64,000 nt of DNA from Cytophaga sp. FL35 (GCF_014349235.1 NZ_JACSOH010000005.1:212042-276041); one strand, 5' to 3'. Shown: positions 43,330 through 52,219, counted from the first letter of the stretch. The notes: a model not told the origin generated them from the letters alone. Numbers and translations: made by a program.

Positions 43330-44157
43330 TTATAGGATTGCTGCTTCCAATTCGTTCAATTCTATTTGTGCCAAGGCATACTCGTCCGCACTTGGCACTC
43401 CGTGGTGCCATTTAAGATTGCCTTCCATATAACTTACCCCTTTGCCTTTAATGGTATGTGCTATTATGAAATTGGGCTTTCCCACTTCAAGCGGTCCGTT
43501 ATTCAAGGCATTGGTCAATTGTTCCACATCGTGGCCGTCCACCTCTTTTACAGACCAACCAAAGGTTTCCAATTTCTCCCTGACGGAATCTATACCCATT
43601 ACCTCTTCATTATTACCGGTTATCTGCTGTTTGTTGTAATCCAGAATGGCGTAGAGATTGTCCAATTTATAATGTTTGGCAGCCAAAAACGCTTCCCAAT
43701 TTGAACCTTCCGGAAGTTCCCCATCGCCCAACATTGTAAAAATTCGGTGGGTCTTGTTATCTAATTTGGCCGCAATGGCCTCACCCACGCAAATTGGCAA
43801 GCCGTGACCAAGCGCTCCTGTATTCTGCTCCATACCGTTCACTTTTTTGGTAGGGTGTCCAATGTAAGGGGACTGATACCCACAAAGGGTATATAATTCT
43901 TCCTCTGGAAAAAAACCCTTATCCGCGAGGGTTACGTACAAGGCTTCCACACTATGACCTTTACTTTGAATGTAACGGTCCCTATTGGGGTTTTTAGCAT
44001 CATTGGGGTCTATATGAAGCACTTTATTATAGAGTACGTTTAAAATATCCGTACAGGAAAGACTGCCTCCAGTATGACCGGCTTTTGCATTATAGATATA
44101 CTTTAGCAATTGTTTTCTGAGAAAAACGGATTTCAATTGCAGTTCTCTAGTTGTCAT
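43330..44157 (-). CDS. Transketolase, N-terminal (thiamine diphosphate) subunit
   Basis: 275 residues covering only the TPP-binding half. AKAGHTGGSLSCTDILNVLY, GALGHGLPICVGEAIAAKL and the TPP/Mg motif MLGDGELPEGSNWEAFLAAKHYKLDNLYAILDYN are intact. It overlaps the isomerase gene by 4 nt and is followed by the C-terminal subunit gene. The pair transfers a two-carbon unit from a ketose phosphate to an aldose phosphate. A dedicated transketolase beside an isomerase and a kinase suggests that the phosphorylated ketose is cleaved directly rather than epimerised. Confidence 0.9.
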   Translation of the reverse strand: MTTRELQLKSVFLRKQLLKYIYNAKAGHTGGSLSCTDILNVLYNKVLHIDPNDAKNPNRDRYIQSKGHSVEALYVTLADKGFFPEEELYTLCGYQSPYIGHPTKKVNGMEQNTGALGHGLPICVGEAIAAKLDNKTHRIFTMLGDGELPEGSNWEAFLAAKHYKLDNLYAILDYNKQQITGNNEEVMGIDSVREKLETFGWSVKEVDGHDVEQLTNALNNGPLEVGKPNFIIAHTIKGKGVSYMEGNLKWHHGVPSADEYALAQIELNELEAAIL

Positions 44158-45575
44158 AATTTTCCTTTATGGTTATAAACTTCCCAGCCTAAATAATTGC
44201 CCAGCGCCTCTTCTAAAATAGATGCTGTTTTGGAGGCATTCATGACCACATGATGCTCAAAACCGTTTTTGCAGATGTAGTTCATTAACCCTTGAAGATT
44301 GCCAATTTGAGCCACTGCACGATTTCCAAAAGTTTTTAGAGGGTCGTCAGTTAATTCGCCTTCGCCTATGTATGCTTTAATAATTCCCTTTGGATCATCT
44401 GTACTAATGCGGCCATAGGTCAACGGATTGGCAGGTGTTCTACCATCTAGGGCGCCATACGTATTTTCCACTCCTACAGTGGAACCTAAAATAGGAGCGT
44501 TGCTGATTTCAATATCCGGTAGGAACGATTTTGCCCAATTACCACAGTGAAACAACACCACCTTGTTCATATCCTCTGCATAGTTGTTGTTCCAATCCAC
44601 CAGGGCGCTAGGAGAGCCGGAGGCCAATTGCATGGCGTACATACTCAAGGTTCCTGTTACATCTACCTCGCAAGCAGAAGGCAACATGTTCTCGCTCATG
44701 ATACTCATACTGGTACACACGTTACAGCCGTAATTTTGCTGTAAGGATGTCCAACATTGAATTGCCGTAGCATCCAAGGCGTATTCTTCTACAAACTCAT
44801 TAAGTACCACATCTAACTTTGCCATTTGAATCATGGCCGCATCTGGGGTTTTACCTTTTGGAGCATAGCTATTGATGGCCTCTAAATGCTGTTTTACCGA
44901 AGCATCATCCTTGGTCAACTTTTCCGCTTTCCCCAAAATTTCAGATAGGTCTACCGTGTGTACGGAAATACCGTTGCGCTCTAATATTTTCTCGGAATAG
45001 CGAACCGTATTAAAGGCACCAGGCCTAGCACCAACCGCACCAATACGCATGTTACGTAAACCATTCACCACACGGCAAACCGCTACAAAATCCAACATAT
45101 CCTTTTTAAAGGCAGGGTCCGCGGGTAAAGAAACATGATTGCTGGTAAGCGTATACTTAATGCCATATTGGTACAAATTGTTGCATACGGAGATTTTGCC
45201 ACACCAAGAATCCCTGCGGTTGACCACGTTCATCTTGGATAATTCATCAGGATACGCCTGCACCAAAACAGGTACATTTAAATTGGCAAGTTTTAAGGTA
45301 TCGGCAACTCCTTTTTCATCTCCGAAATTGGGTAACAATACAAGTACTCCGGCAATTTCTTCTCGATGGTTTTTAAAAAGTTCAGCACATTTTTGAGCCT
45401 CCCTAAAAGTTTCTACCCCACCAAGTTTTGTATCGGTAGTAGTTAATAGAACAGGGGATAGGCCTATCTCTTCAAAAACCTCTACAATCTCTATTCGGGC
45501 CTTTTCTACCAAACTATCGGGAAAAAAATCCCTATTCCCTATAATGACACCTATACTTGTTTTTTTCTTTGACAT
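44154..45575 (-). CDS. L-fucose/L-arabinose isomerase-like protein
   Basis: 473 residues. The N-terminal half is a Rossmann-like domain (SIGVIIGNRDFFPDSLVEKARIEIVEVFEEIGL, IAGVLVLLPNFGDEKGVADTL, VPVLVQAYPDELSKMNVVNRRDSWCGKISVCNNLYQYG), matching the FucI/AraA-type fold. The C-terminal part has the metal-site region CEVDVTGTLSMYAMQLASG and LFHCGNWAKSFL. This broad family interconverts aldoses and ketoses with Mn. The substrate cannot be read from sequence. Its place before a ketose kinase and a split transketolase suggests it makes the ketose that the kinase uses. It starts 38 nt after the DeoR gene. Confidence 0.82.
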   Translation of the reverse strand: MSKKKTSIGVIIGNRDFFPDSLVEKARIEIVEVFEEIGLSPVLLTTTDTKLGGVETFREAQKCAELFKNHREEIAGVLVLLPNFGDEKGVADTLKLANLNVPVLVQAYPDELSKMNVVNRRDSWCGKISVCNNLYQYGIKYTLTSNHVSLPADPAFKKDMLDFVAVCRVVNGLRNMRIGAVGARPGAFNTVRYSEKILERNGISVHTVDLSEILGKAEKLTKDDASVKQHLEAINSYAPKGKTPDAAMIQMAKLDVVLNEFVEEYALDATAIQCWTSLQQNYGCNVCTSMSIMSENMLPSACEVDVTGTLSMYAMQLASGSPSALVDWNNNYAEDMNKVVLFHCGNWAKSFLPDIEISNAPILGSTVGVENTYGALDGRTPANPLTYGRISTDDPKGIIKAYIGEGELTDDPLKTFGNRAVAQIGNLQGLMNYICKNGFEHHVVMNASKTASILEEALGNYLGWEVYNHKGKL

Positions 45576-45613
45576 TGATATAATTAGGTTATGAAAATCT
45601 TCGAAAATTTTGC

Positions 45614-46375
45614 TTACGCAACCAACACTTCTATTTCGTTTAGTTTGAACATTTCTTTATCCTGGTCCTTCATTCCGGAATCTGTTATGATATAATCGAT
45701 GAGGGAGAGCGCACCCAAACTTGCCAATGCACTTTTTCCAAATTTGGTATGGTCCGCTACCAGATACGATGTTTCGGCGGCGTTGATCATAGCCTTTTTA
45801 ACCACTAGATCGCTTAAACTGGGGTAGGTCAATCCAGATTTTAAGGAGATACCTGCGGTGGCCAAAAAAAGTTTTTGTACGTTGAGGCCTTCAAAAAAAT
45901 CTGCTGCTTTTTGCCCGGTAAGCGATAGAGTGGGGGGTTTGAACTCCCCTCCGGTCATAATGACTTCAATACCGGGTTCGGTACCTAGCATTAGGGCGAT
46001 GTTCAGGGCATTTGTGATGACCGTAAGATTTTTATAGCCTATTAATTTTTTAGCAATTTCAGTAGTGGTACTGCCAGAATCAAGGATAATGGTATCTCCA
46101 CTCTCAATATAATCTACGGCCTTATTCGCAATAGCCTCTTTTAGGGACAAATTTTCTTGATTTGCCAAGGACATGCTTTGCACTTGTAGGGATACGTCCC
46201 TTAAGAAAGCACCACCATGTTCACGGACTATTTGTCCTTCATCCTCAAGTTTTTCAAGGTCTTGACGTATGGTGACCTCGGTAACCTTAAAAATTTTAGC
46301 AAGTTCTACCACCTTGGCAGAACCATCTTCTTTGATGATTTCTAAAATTTTATTTTTTCTTTGAATAGGTAGCAT
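45614..46375 (-). CDS. DeoR-family transcriptional repressor
   Basis: 253 residues from the ATG at 46375; the in-frame TTG at 46420 would put extra hydrophobic residues before the DNA-binding domain. Helix-turn-helix: IQRKNKILEIIKEDGSAKVVELAKIFKVTEVTIRQDLEKLEDEGQIVREHGGAFL, the standard DeoR start. The effector domain contains ILDSGSTTTEIAKKL, VITNALNIALML and DHTKFGKSALASLG, as in DeoR/GlpR sensors of phosphorylated sugars. It is the first gene of the 12-gene operon and presumably autoregulates it, releasing DNA when a sugar phosphate made by the FGGY kinase appears (inference). Confidence 0.92.
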   Translation of the reverse strand: MLPIQRKNKILEIIKEDGSAKVVELAKIFKVTEVTIRQDLEKLEDEGQIVREHGGAFLRDVSLQVQSMSLANQENLSLKEAIANKAVDYIESGDTIILDSGSTTTEIAKKLIGYKNLTVITNALNIALMLGTEPGIEVIMTGGEFKPPTLSLTGQKAADFFEGLNVQKLFLATAGISLKSGLTYPSLSDLVVKKAMINAAETSYLVADHTKFGKSALASLGALSLIDYIITDSGMKDQDKEMFKLNEIEVLVA

Positions 46376-46390
46376 AAAGGTAAAAATAGA

Positions 46391-46425
46391 AGAAAAACGA
46401 AAATAAAACAAATATTTCAAAAATA
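46391..46425 (-). promoter_or_regulatory. Promoter and possible operator of the DeoR-led operon
   Basis: Read leftward, a perfect -7 box TATTTTTG lies at 46425-46418, giving a start near 46411 and a ~35-nt leader. Just downstream (46391-46410) the + strand reads AGAAAAACGAAAATAAAACA, with a repeated A-rich CGAAA/TAAAA pattern of the kind bound by DeoR-type repressors. No clear TTG -33 element. Confidence 0.45.
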
Positions 46426-46760
46426 CACTATTCTGTTTTAGTTATTCATTTAGCTTCTCTTATTTCAAGAAGGTATGGAAATAACTATTGTATTCACCGT
46501 ATGGATTTAGGGTGTGAGCCAAATTTTTATTGTTTCCAAAGGCTTGTTTCGTTACAGGTAAACAGCTTAGATGAATTGATCAGATTTTATAAACATAAGG
46601 GTCAGGAAAAGGAAAAGGCTAAGGAAAAAGGAAGTAGCTGTTAAATAAAGCGTGTAAAGAAATGGAGTTTAAAGATGGATGATCAAATCAAATAAGATTC
46701 TAATTAACAAGTTGCAGTACTCATTTGTATAAAGTATCTTCAAAACCAAAATCATACTCA
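46426..46760. other. Divergent gap before the solitary sulfatase gene
   Basis: About 335 bp between the DeoR promoter and the sulfatase start. One + strand ORF with ATG, 46501-46644, would code a 47-residue Lys/Glu-rich peptide (start MDLGCEPNFYCF, end KEKGSSC). It lacks a signal or recognisable domain and may be chance or a relic. The promoter of the sulfatase gene should lie in the right part; no consensus -7 box with good spacing was found. Confidence 0.3.
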
Positions 46761-48473
46761 ATGCGAAACTCTCTCTTATCGGTTTTTGGTTATTTAATAG
46801 TTTTATTCCCACTTTTATTTTCATGCTCTGGTAATCCTAAAAAAGAATTAGGAAAAAAAGAAAGTAATCGCCCGAATATAGTCTTTATTATGTCCGATGA
46901 CCATGCGTACCAGGCAATTTCTGCCTATGACAACAGTCTAATCGAGACACCAAACATTGACCGAATTGCTAAGTTGGGTATGCTTTTTACCAACGCAAGT
47001 GTAACCAATTCAATATGTGCACCCTCAAGGGCCACTATATTAACGGGAAAACATTCGCATATCAATGGAAAAATAGACAATGTTTCCCCTTTTGATACTA
47101 CAAATGTCACTTTTCCCCAATTATTACAAGAGGCAGGATATCAAACAGCAATGTTTGGTAAACTTCATTTTGGTAATAATCCAAAGGGATTTGACCAATT
47201 TAAAATCCTGCCAGGACAAGGCTCCTATTATAATCCTGATTTTATCACAAAAGACCAAGGGGAAATAAACGTTAAAGGTTATGTAACCGATATTGTAACG
47301 GATATGACCTTAGATTGGTTGGAAAACGAAAGACAACCAGAAGATCCTTTTATGCTTATGTACTTGCATAAAGCTCCTCACCGTTCTTGGGTAATGGCCG
47401 AGCGACATATGGAAGAATTTACCAATAAAACCTTTAGGGAGCCTGCAACATTGTTTGATACGCATGAAGGCATGCCAGCGGCCAAAGTGGCAGAAATGAA
47501 GGTTCATGGCGATATGGGATGGGCCGCCGATAGCAAATTATATCCAGAGGTGATGGACCAATTGGGATTAAAGGAACAAATAGGTTTTGACAAACGTAGG
47601 TTTGAATCTAGCGTAGGCAGAATGGATTCCACCCAGCGCGCAAACTTTGATTTATACTACAAAAAAATTGCAGCTGATTTTGTAAAGGCATACCCCAATA
47701 TGAGCGATAAGGATGTAGCCAAGTGGCGATACCAACGTTATATGCAGGATTATCTAGGAACTATAAAATCTGTTGATGAAAATGTTGGGCGTGTTTTGGA
47801 TTATTTAGAAGAAAACAATCTTATGGACAATACCATCATAGTGTATACTTCCGATCAGGGATTCTATTTAGGGGAGCACGGTTGGTTTGATAAACGGTTC
47901 GTGTTCGATGAAAGTTTTAAGACCCCATTGATGGTTTCATGGCCAAATAGGGTTAAAGCCGGTTCTGTTTCGGATGAGTTGGTTCAGAATTTAGATTTTG
48001 CACAGACCTTTTTGGAAGTTGCCGAAGTTGAAGAACCAACAGATATGCAAGGTGAAAGCTTACTACCTATTTTAACCGGTAATTTGGATAAATGGGATAG
48101 GGACGCCGTGTATTACCATTACTACGAGCATCCATCTGAACATAACGTAAATCGTCATTACGCAGCTGTAACCAAGGATTATAAACTGATTCACTACTAT
48201 TTTGATAAAGACTATTGGGAACTTATAGATAGAAAAAAAGATTCGTTGGAGCAGCACAATTATTACGAAGATCCAGCCTACCAGCAGATAAAGGAAGAAT
48301 TACACGAAAAATTAGCAGAATTACGAACGCTATATGGTGATTCCGATTCCATAAGCCAACAATACATAGATGAGTTTATGCCGTTAGCAAAAGAAGGCAA
48401 GGTCTGGGGTGTAGAAGAGGATATTCTTAAACCTATAGTTGAAAAATGGGAAAACGCTAAAAAAGTAGATTAG
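46761..48473 (+). CDS. Lipoprotein sulfatase, solitary
   Basis: 570 residues from the ATG at 46761, which gives a clean lipoprotein signal (YLIVLFPLLFSCSGN, Cys22); an earlier start would add 12 polar residues. Formylglycine motif SICAPSRATILTGKHSH, Cys86. Metal sites are in IVFIMSDDHAYQAIS and YTSDQGFYLGEHGWFDKRFVFDESFKTPLMVSWP. The DDHAYQAISAY start and LGEHGWFDKRF resemble the N-acetylglucosamine-6-sulfatase/S1_11-like group, which is only a suggestion. The C-terminus (~470-570) is acidic and specific to this group. No SusCD or glycosidase gene is adjacent. It is divergent from the DeoR operon, so a joint role in degrading a sulfated pentose conjugate is possible but unproven. Confidence 0.85.
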   Translation: MRNSLLSVFGYLIVLFPLLFSCSGNPKKELGKKESNRPNIVFIMSDDHAYQAISAYDNSLIETPNIDRIAKLGMLFTNASVTNSICAPSRATILTGKHSHINGKIDNVSPFDTTNVTFPQLLQEAGYQTAMFGKLHFGNNPKGFDQFKILPGQGSYYNPDFITKDQGEINVKGYVTDIVTDMTLDWLENERQPEDPFMLMYLHKAPHRSWVMAERHMEEFTNKTFREPATLFDTHEGMPAAKVAEMKVHGDMGWAADSKLYPEVMDQLGLKEQIGFDKRRFESSVGRMDSTQRANFDLYYKKIAADFVKAYPNMSDKDVAKWRYQRYMQDYLGTIKSVDENVGRVLDYLEENNLMDNTIIVYTSDQGFYLGEHGWFDKRFVFDESFKTPLMVSWPNRVKAGSVSDELVQNLDFAQTFLEVAEVEEPTDMQGESLLPILTGNLDKWDRDAVYYHYYEHPSEHNVNRHYAAVTKDYKLIHYYFDKDYWELIDRKKDSLEQHNYYEDPAYQQIKEELHEKLAELRTLYGDSDSISQQYIDEFMPLAKEGKVWGVEEDILKPIVEKWENAKKVD

Positions 48474-48625
48474 TTCAAATATTATATGATTTGAAAGTTT
48501 ACAGTTTTGCCTAATGCGTAAATGCTGCGAGTGTAGCACTAATTAATTATGATATAAGATTTCTTAAAATGGTACATCCATGCATTGGATGCCTTGTCAT
48601 GTTTAATTCATAGCTGTTATACATT

Positions 48626-48647
48626 TAAGAATATGAACATATTCTTA
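48626..48647. repeat. Perfect 10-bp palindrome, possible operator
   Basis: TAAGAATATG-AA-CATATTCTTA is a perfect inverted repeat with a 2-bp centre, ~130 nt before the beta-lactamase-fold gene. The form suits a dimeric repressor. There is no T-run, so it is not a terminator. The rest of 48474-48776 shows no gene; a 7-bp repeat (TTCAAAT/ATTTGAA, 48474-48495) directly follows the sulfatase stop codon. Confidence 0.45.
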
Positions 48648-48776
48648 GCATTTCTTCCTTTGTTAAATCTATTGTAAAAAAATTTAGGCATTGGGATAGA
48701 TGAAGGATAGTCCTACCTTTAAAAATGAGCCAAAAGGCTATTTAAGCGTGTTTTTAATTAGTAAACTATAGATAGG

Positions 48777-49616
48777 ATGAGTCTAGAGAAGCAAGGTTTT
48801 AAGACAATAACTACCGATAAATTAAATCTAGAAATTTTCCATGCATCAGAAAAGAGTTACGGCGTAGCATCCGTAATTATTTCTGGAAAGCAAGAAGCTG
48901 TTCTCGTAGATGCACAATTTACATTGTTAGAGGCAGAAAAAGTTGCGCAAGCTATTAAACATTCAAAAAAAACCTTGACAACTGTTTATATTTCGCATGG
49001 CGACCCGGATTTTTATTTTGGGTTAGAGGTGTTCAAGAAATATTTCCCAGAGGTTGTTGCCTACGCATCACCCGCAACTGTAGAGCATATTGCGGCCACA
49101 GCTCAAACAAAACTTGATGGTTATGGTAATGAGTTAAGTCAAAAAATTACAACCAATGTTGTTTTACCTCAAGTTTTAAAAGAAAGTGTTATTGAGGTAG
49201 ATGGAGAGAAAATAGAGATAATTGGTCTTAACAGTTTTCCTAAGAGAACTTTTTTATGGATTCCATCAATTAAAGCAGTATTAGGTGGAATTATTGTTTT
49301 TGGTACAACATTTCATGTTTGGATGGCAGATACGCAAACAACGGAATCGCGTAATGATTGGATGACTATTTTAAATAATATTATTGATTTAAAGCCAGAA
49401 ATAGTGATTCCCGCTCATGCTCAATCAGGAGCAGATGTATCTATGGCCCCAGTAAATCATACAAAAAACTACGTGCAATTTTACCAAGAAGCGTTAAAAT
49501 CCAATACATCTTCTAAAGGCCTAATAGCAGCAATAAAATCAAAATATCCAGATTTAGGTTTTGAAGAGGCTTTAGAATTGGGAGCAAAAGTAAATACAGG
49601 GGAGATCAAATGGTAA
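48777..49616 (+). CDS. Metallo-beta-lactamase-fold protein with altered metal site
   Basis: 279 residues, no signal peptide. The fold is shown by ASVIISGKQEAVLVDAQFTLLEAEKVAQAIK and TVYISHGDPDFYFGLEVFKKYFP, the position of the usual HxHxDH motif. Here it reads H74-G-D76-P-D78-F79: the second and last histidines are replaced by Asp and Phe. The third-site histidine is not evident in IIGLNSFPKRT, although a later PAHAQ (His214) remains. Metal binding is therefore altered or lost compared with hydrolytic members. This SHGDPD variant recurs in a subgroup I vaguely recall, without known activity. It stands alone between gene-poor stretches and its DNA is more AT-rich than the core genes, consistent with but not proving acquisition by transfer. 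Confidence 0.8.
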   Translation: MSLEKQGFKTITTDKLNLEIFHASEKSYGVASVIISGKQEAVLVDAQFTLLEAEKVAQAIKHSKKTLTTVYISHGDPDFYFGLEVFKKYFPEVVAYASPATVEHIAATAQTKLDGYGNELSQKITTNVVLPQVLKESVIEVDGEKIEIIGLNSFPKRTFLWIPSIKAVLGGIIVFGTTFHVWMADTQTTESRNDWMTILNNIIDLKPEIVIPAHAQSGADVSMAPVNHTKNYVQFYQEALKSNTSSKGLIAAIKSKYPDLGFEEALELGAKVNTGEIKW

Positions 49617-50806
49617 TGCCTTTAACAACCTTGGATTTGCAATAAGATTAAAAGTATCTAGGTGTTGGTTGCCCTATACCAACCACAGGTTTTCACATTG
49701 ACGAAGTATGAAATATCTTCTTGTGGTTAACTGAACGTGAATCTAAATTACATTAGAACTTCAAAATTTCCGTCTTTTATATTTTTTAGAGACATCAACT
49801 AGCTAAATAGGCCCAGGTTCAAGGTAATGTCAGACTGCAATGGCCGTAGGATGAGGCACCATCAAACTAATTGCTTCTCTACACCACCAAGTAAAATTTT
49901 GGAAATATCAACTACCAAGCCGTTGTAAACCTTTTAAGAGCATGCAACTATGTTGCTGCCATGTCCTTTTCTTTTATATGTACCTATTGGTTACTACAAT
50001 TAAAATTAAACCCACGACTTCATAAGGGTTCTAGGACAAATGGAATGTGGGCTATAGTATAGGCATTATATAATGTGGTATTCTAAAAAACACAAACCAT
50101 ATAATTAGGGCTTTACTTATAATCTTATAACTTATCTATATTCTTTATTTTATCCTAATTTGTGTGTTTGCTAACCCATCTTACCAGTACTATTTTGAAC
50201 TTAAACGGTGCTATGGTAACAACTCGATAATCCTTTTCCTTGATTTCTGGAATAATGTTACCCATGAACTTTTCTGTTCAAGTAATCTGGGTCATTACCA
50301 TTATAACTATGAATACCAAAATACTGGATGTAAAATAGAAAGTTTGGGGTGCTTGACGGTATTCATAAATGGTGGATAAGCTAAAATGCATTAAAATAAG
50401 AACTAAACCATGAAAACAGTTTCGGTTTTTGAATGTAATTGTTTCATTAAAAGAAAAGACTCTATACTAACAAAGTATACCATTACAATCGTGAATGGAT
50501 ATAACAGCGCCATGTAGATATATAACAAGTGTAAAATTGAGTTTGAATAAAACCACATTAACTTTTAAGTACTGTTTGCCGAATCTAAAAAAGCTAATTC
50601 GAGTCAGAAAAACCATCTTAACAGAATTTAACAATTTTTTCTGTGGTTTGGGTAGGGGGGAAGAGAGGTCAGAACATATTATACCTCATACGCTTTCTTG
50701 CGGCTCTGGATTGTTTAGATTTTAGCAAGTTAATACTTAATGGCAATTCAGTTAGACTGCTCAATGAAAATAAATGAATCTTAATGAAATTAAGTTAGCA
50801 ACTTAT
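49617..50806. other. 1.2-kb stretch without a convincing gene
   Basis: All frames are broken. Two short open frames, 50164-50379 and 50495-50725 (+), lack ATG-type family features, have odd composition (many Tyr, Asn, Cys) and are not credible proteins. A short stretch on the minus strand near 49860-49920 reads NGLVVDISKILLGGVEKQLV between stops, possibly a relic. A hairpin-like TTGGT/ACCAA pair lies at 49664-49684. No tRNA, terminator with T-run or repeat array was seen. It may be decayed sequence between the accessory and core regions. Confidence 0.5.
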
Positions 50807-52219
50807 TTACTTTCCGATGCAAAAATTGGCGAAGATATTGCCTAAAAGTTCATCATTGGTAACATGGCCGGTAATCTCCCCTAAATGATATAAGGCTTCC
50901 CTAACATCAATTGCTAAAAGGTCACTTGACAATTTTTGGTCCATTCCCAATTGTATTTTTTCAATCTCCTCCAAGGCCTTTAAAAGTGAGTTGTAATGCC
51001 TAGTGTTGGTAACAATGGTCTCATTATTTCTTAGGGCCCCAGTATTTACAAAACCTAGGAGGATTTCTTTTAATTCCTCGACCCCTTTTTTGCTTTTGGC
51101 AGAAAGCAATTGCACCTCTATTCCCTTAATAGGAGTTAACAAATTCTGAATTTTTTCAATTTCGGAAGCACTAAGTTGGTCCATTTTATTGGCCACAACA
51201 ACTACTGGTTTTTCGGGATGGTCATTTTTAATTCTTTCCAATGAGCTAAGTAGATTATTCCTTCTCTCCTCAGAGTGTAAGATCTGTATGGAATCGACCA
51301 AGAAAAGCGTTACTTGGGATTTTTCTATTTTCTCAAATGTCCGTTGAATTCCCATTCCCTCGACAACGTCTTGCGTTTCTCGAATACCTGCGGTATCAAT
51401 AAACCTAAAACCAATTCCGCCAATGGAGATTTCATCCTCAATAGTGTCCCTAGTAGTCCCGGCAATATCGGAAACTAAAGCTCTTTCTTCGTTTAATAAG
51501 GCATTGAGTAAAGTGGATTTTCCAACATTGGGTTCCCCAACTATGGCAACTGGAATACCATTTTTGATAACGTTACCTACAGCAAAGGAGTCGATTAAAC
51601 GGCGTAGAACTTCTCTAATTCTTTCTAGAAGCGATTTGAATTGCGTACGGTCCGCAAACTCCACATCCTCTTCGGAGAAATCGAGTTCTAGTTCAATCAA
51701 AGAGGCAAAGTTCAATAGTTCTGCACGTAAATCGGCTATTTCATTGCTGAAACCTCCACGCATTTGTTGCAAGGCTATTTCATGCGATGCTGCATTATCG
51801 CTTGAAATTAAATCGGCCACGGCTTCTGCTTGGCTCAAGTCCATTTTTCCGTTTAAGAAAGCACGTAGGGTAAATTCTCCCGGTTCAGCAGTTCTACATC
51901 CATTTCTAAGGAATAATTGGATTATTTGTTGCTGAATGTAAGGTGAACCATGGCAGGAGATTTCTATAACATCTTCTCCCGTATAGGAATGTGGCCCCTT
52001 GAAATAGGAAAGAAGCACCTCATCCAAGGTTTTACCGTTATCAACTACGTGACCCAAACGAATACTATGGCTTGGTTGTTGCATTACATCTTTGCCAAAT
52101 TTGGAATTGAACAAAGGAGCTGTAATAGATAAAGCTTCCTGGCCTGAAATTCGTATTACGGCAATGGCCCCGGCACCAGAAGGGGTAGCCAAAGCTATGA
52201 TGGTATCATTTGAAATCAT
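50807..52219 (-). CDS. mnmE: tRNA modification GTPase MnmE
   Basis: 470 residues, complete. The N-terminal tetrahydrofolate-binding domain starts DTIIALATPSGAGAIAVIRISG and holds RLGHVVDNG and EPGEFTLRAFLNGKMDLSQAEAVADLI. The inserted G domain has GEPNVGKSTLLNALL (G1), SDIAGTTRDTIED (G2), IDTAGIRET (G3) and NKMD (G4). The C-terminus ends FCIGK, whose cysteine is catalytic. With MnmG it makes the 5-carboxymethylaminomethyl group on wobble uridine of tRNA. It marks the return to core genome. A -7-like TAATTTTG lies at 52241-52234, though so close to the start that it would give a very short leader. Confidence 0.97.
   Translation of the reverse strand: MISNDTIIALATPSGAGAIAVIRISGQEALSITAPLFNSKFGKDVMQQPSHSIRLGHVVDNGKTLDEVLLSYFKGPHSYTGEDVIEISCHGSPYIQQQIIQLFLRNGCRTAEPGEFTLRAFLNGKMDLSQAEAVADLISSDNAASHEIALQQMRGGFSNEIADLRAELLNFASLIELELDFSEEDVEFADRTQFKSLLERIREVLRRLIDSFAVGNVIKNGIPVAIVGEPNVGKSTLLNALLNEERALVSDIAGTTRDTIEDEISIGGIGFRFIDTAGIRETQDVVEGMGIQRTFEKIEKSQVTLFLVDSIQILHSEERRNNLLSSLERIKNDHPEKPVVVVANKMDQLSASEIEKIQNLLTPIKGIEVQLLSAKSKKGVEELKEILLGFVNTGALRNNETIVTNTRHYNSLLKALEEIEKIQLGMDQKLSSDLLAIDVREALYHLGEITGHVTNDELLGNIFANFCIGK

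Noticed and set aside
46501..46644. 47-codon ORF with ATG before the solitary sulfatase
   Set aside because: Lys/Glu-rich tail, no signal, domain or clear promoter; not enough to list as a gene. Mentioned in the gap entry.
50164..50725. Two short open frames of 71 and 76 codons
   Set aside because: Non-ATG or poor starts, odd composition and no recognisable features; typical of random AT-rich frames.
51423..51935. 170-codon open frame opposite mnmE
   Set aside because: Ser-rich shadow of the conserved GTPase gene; mnmE is complete on the other strand.
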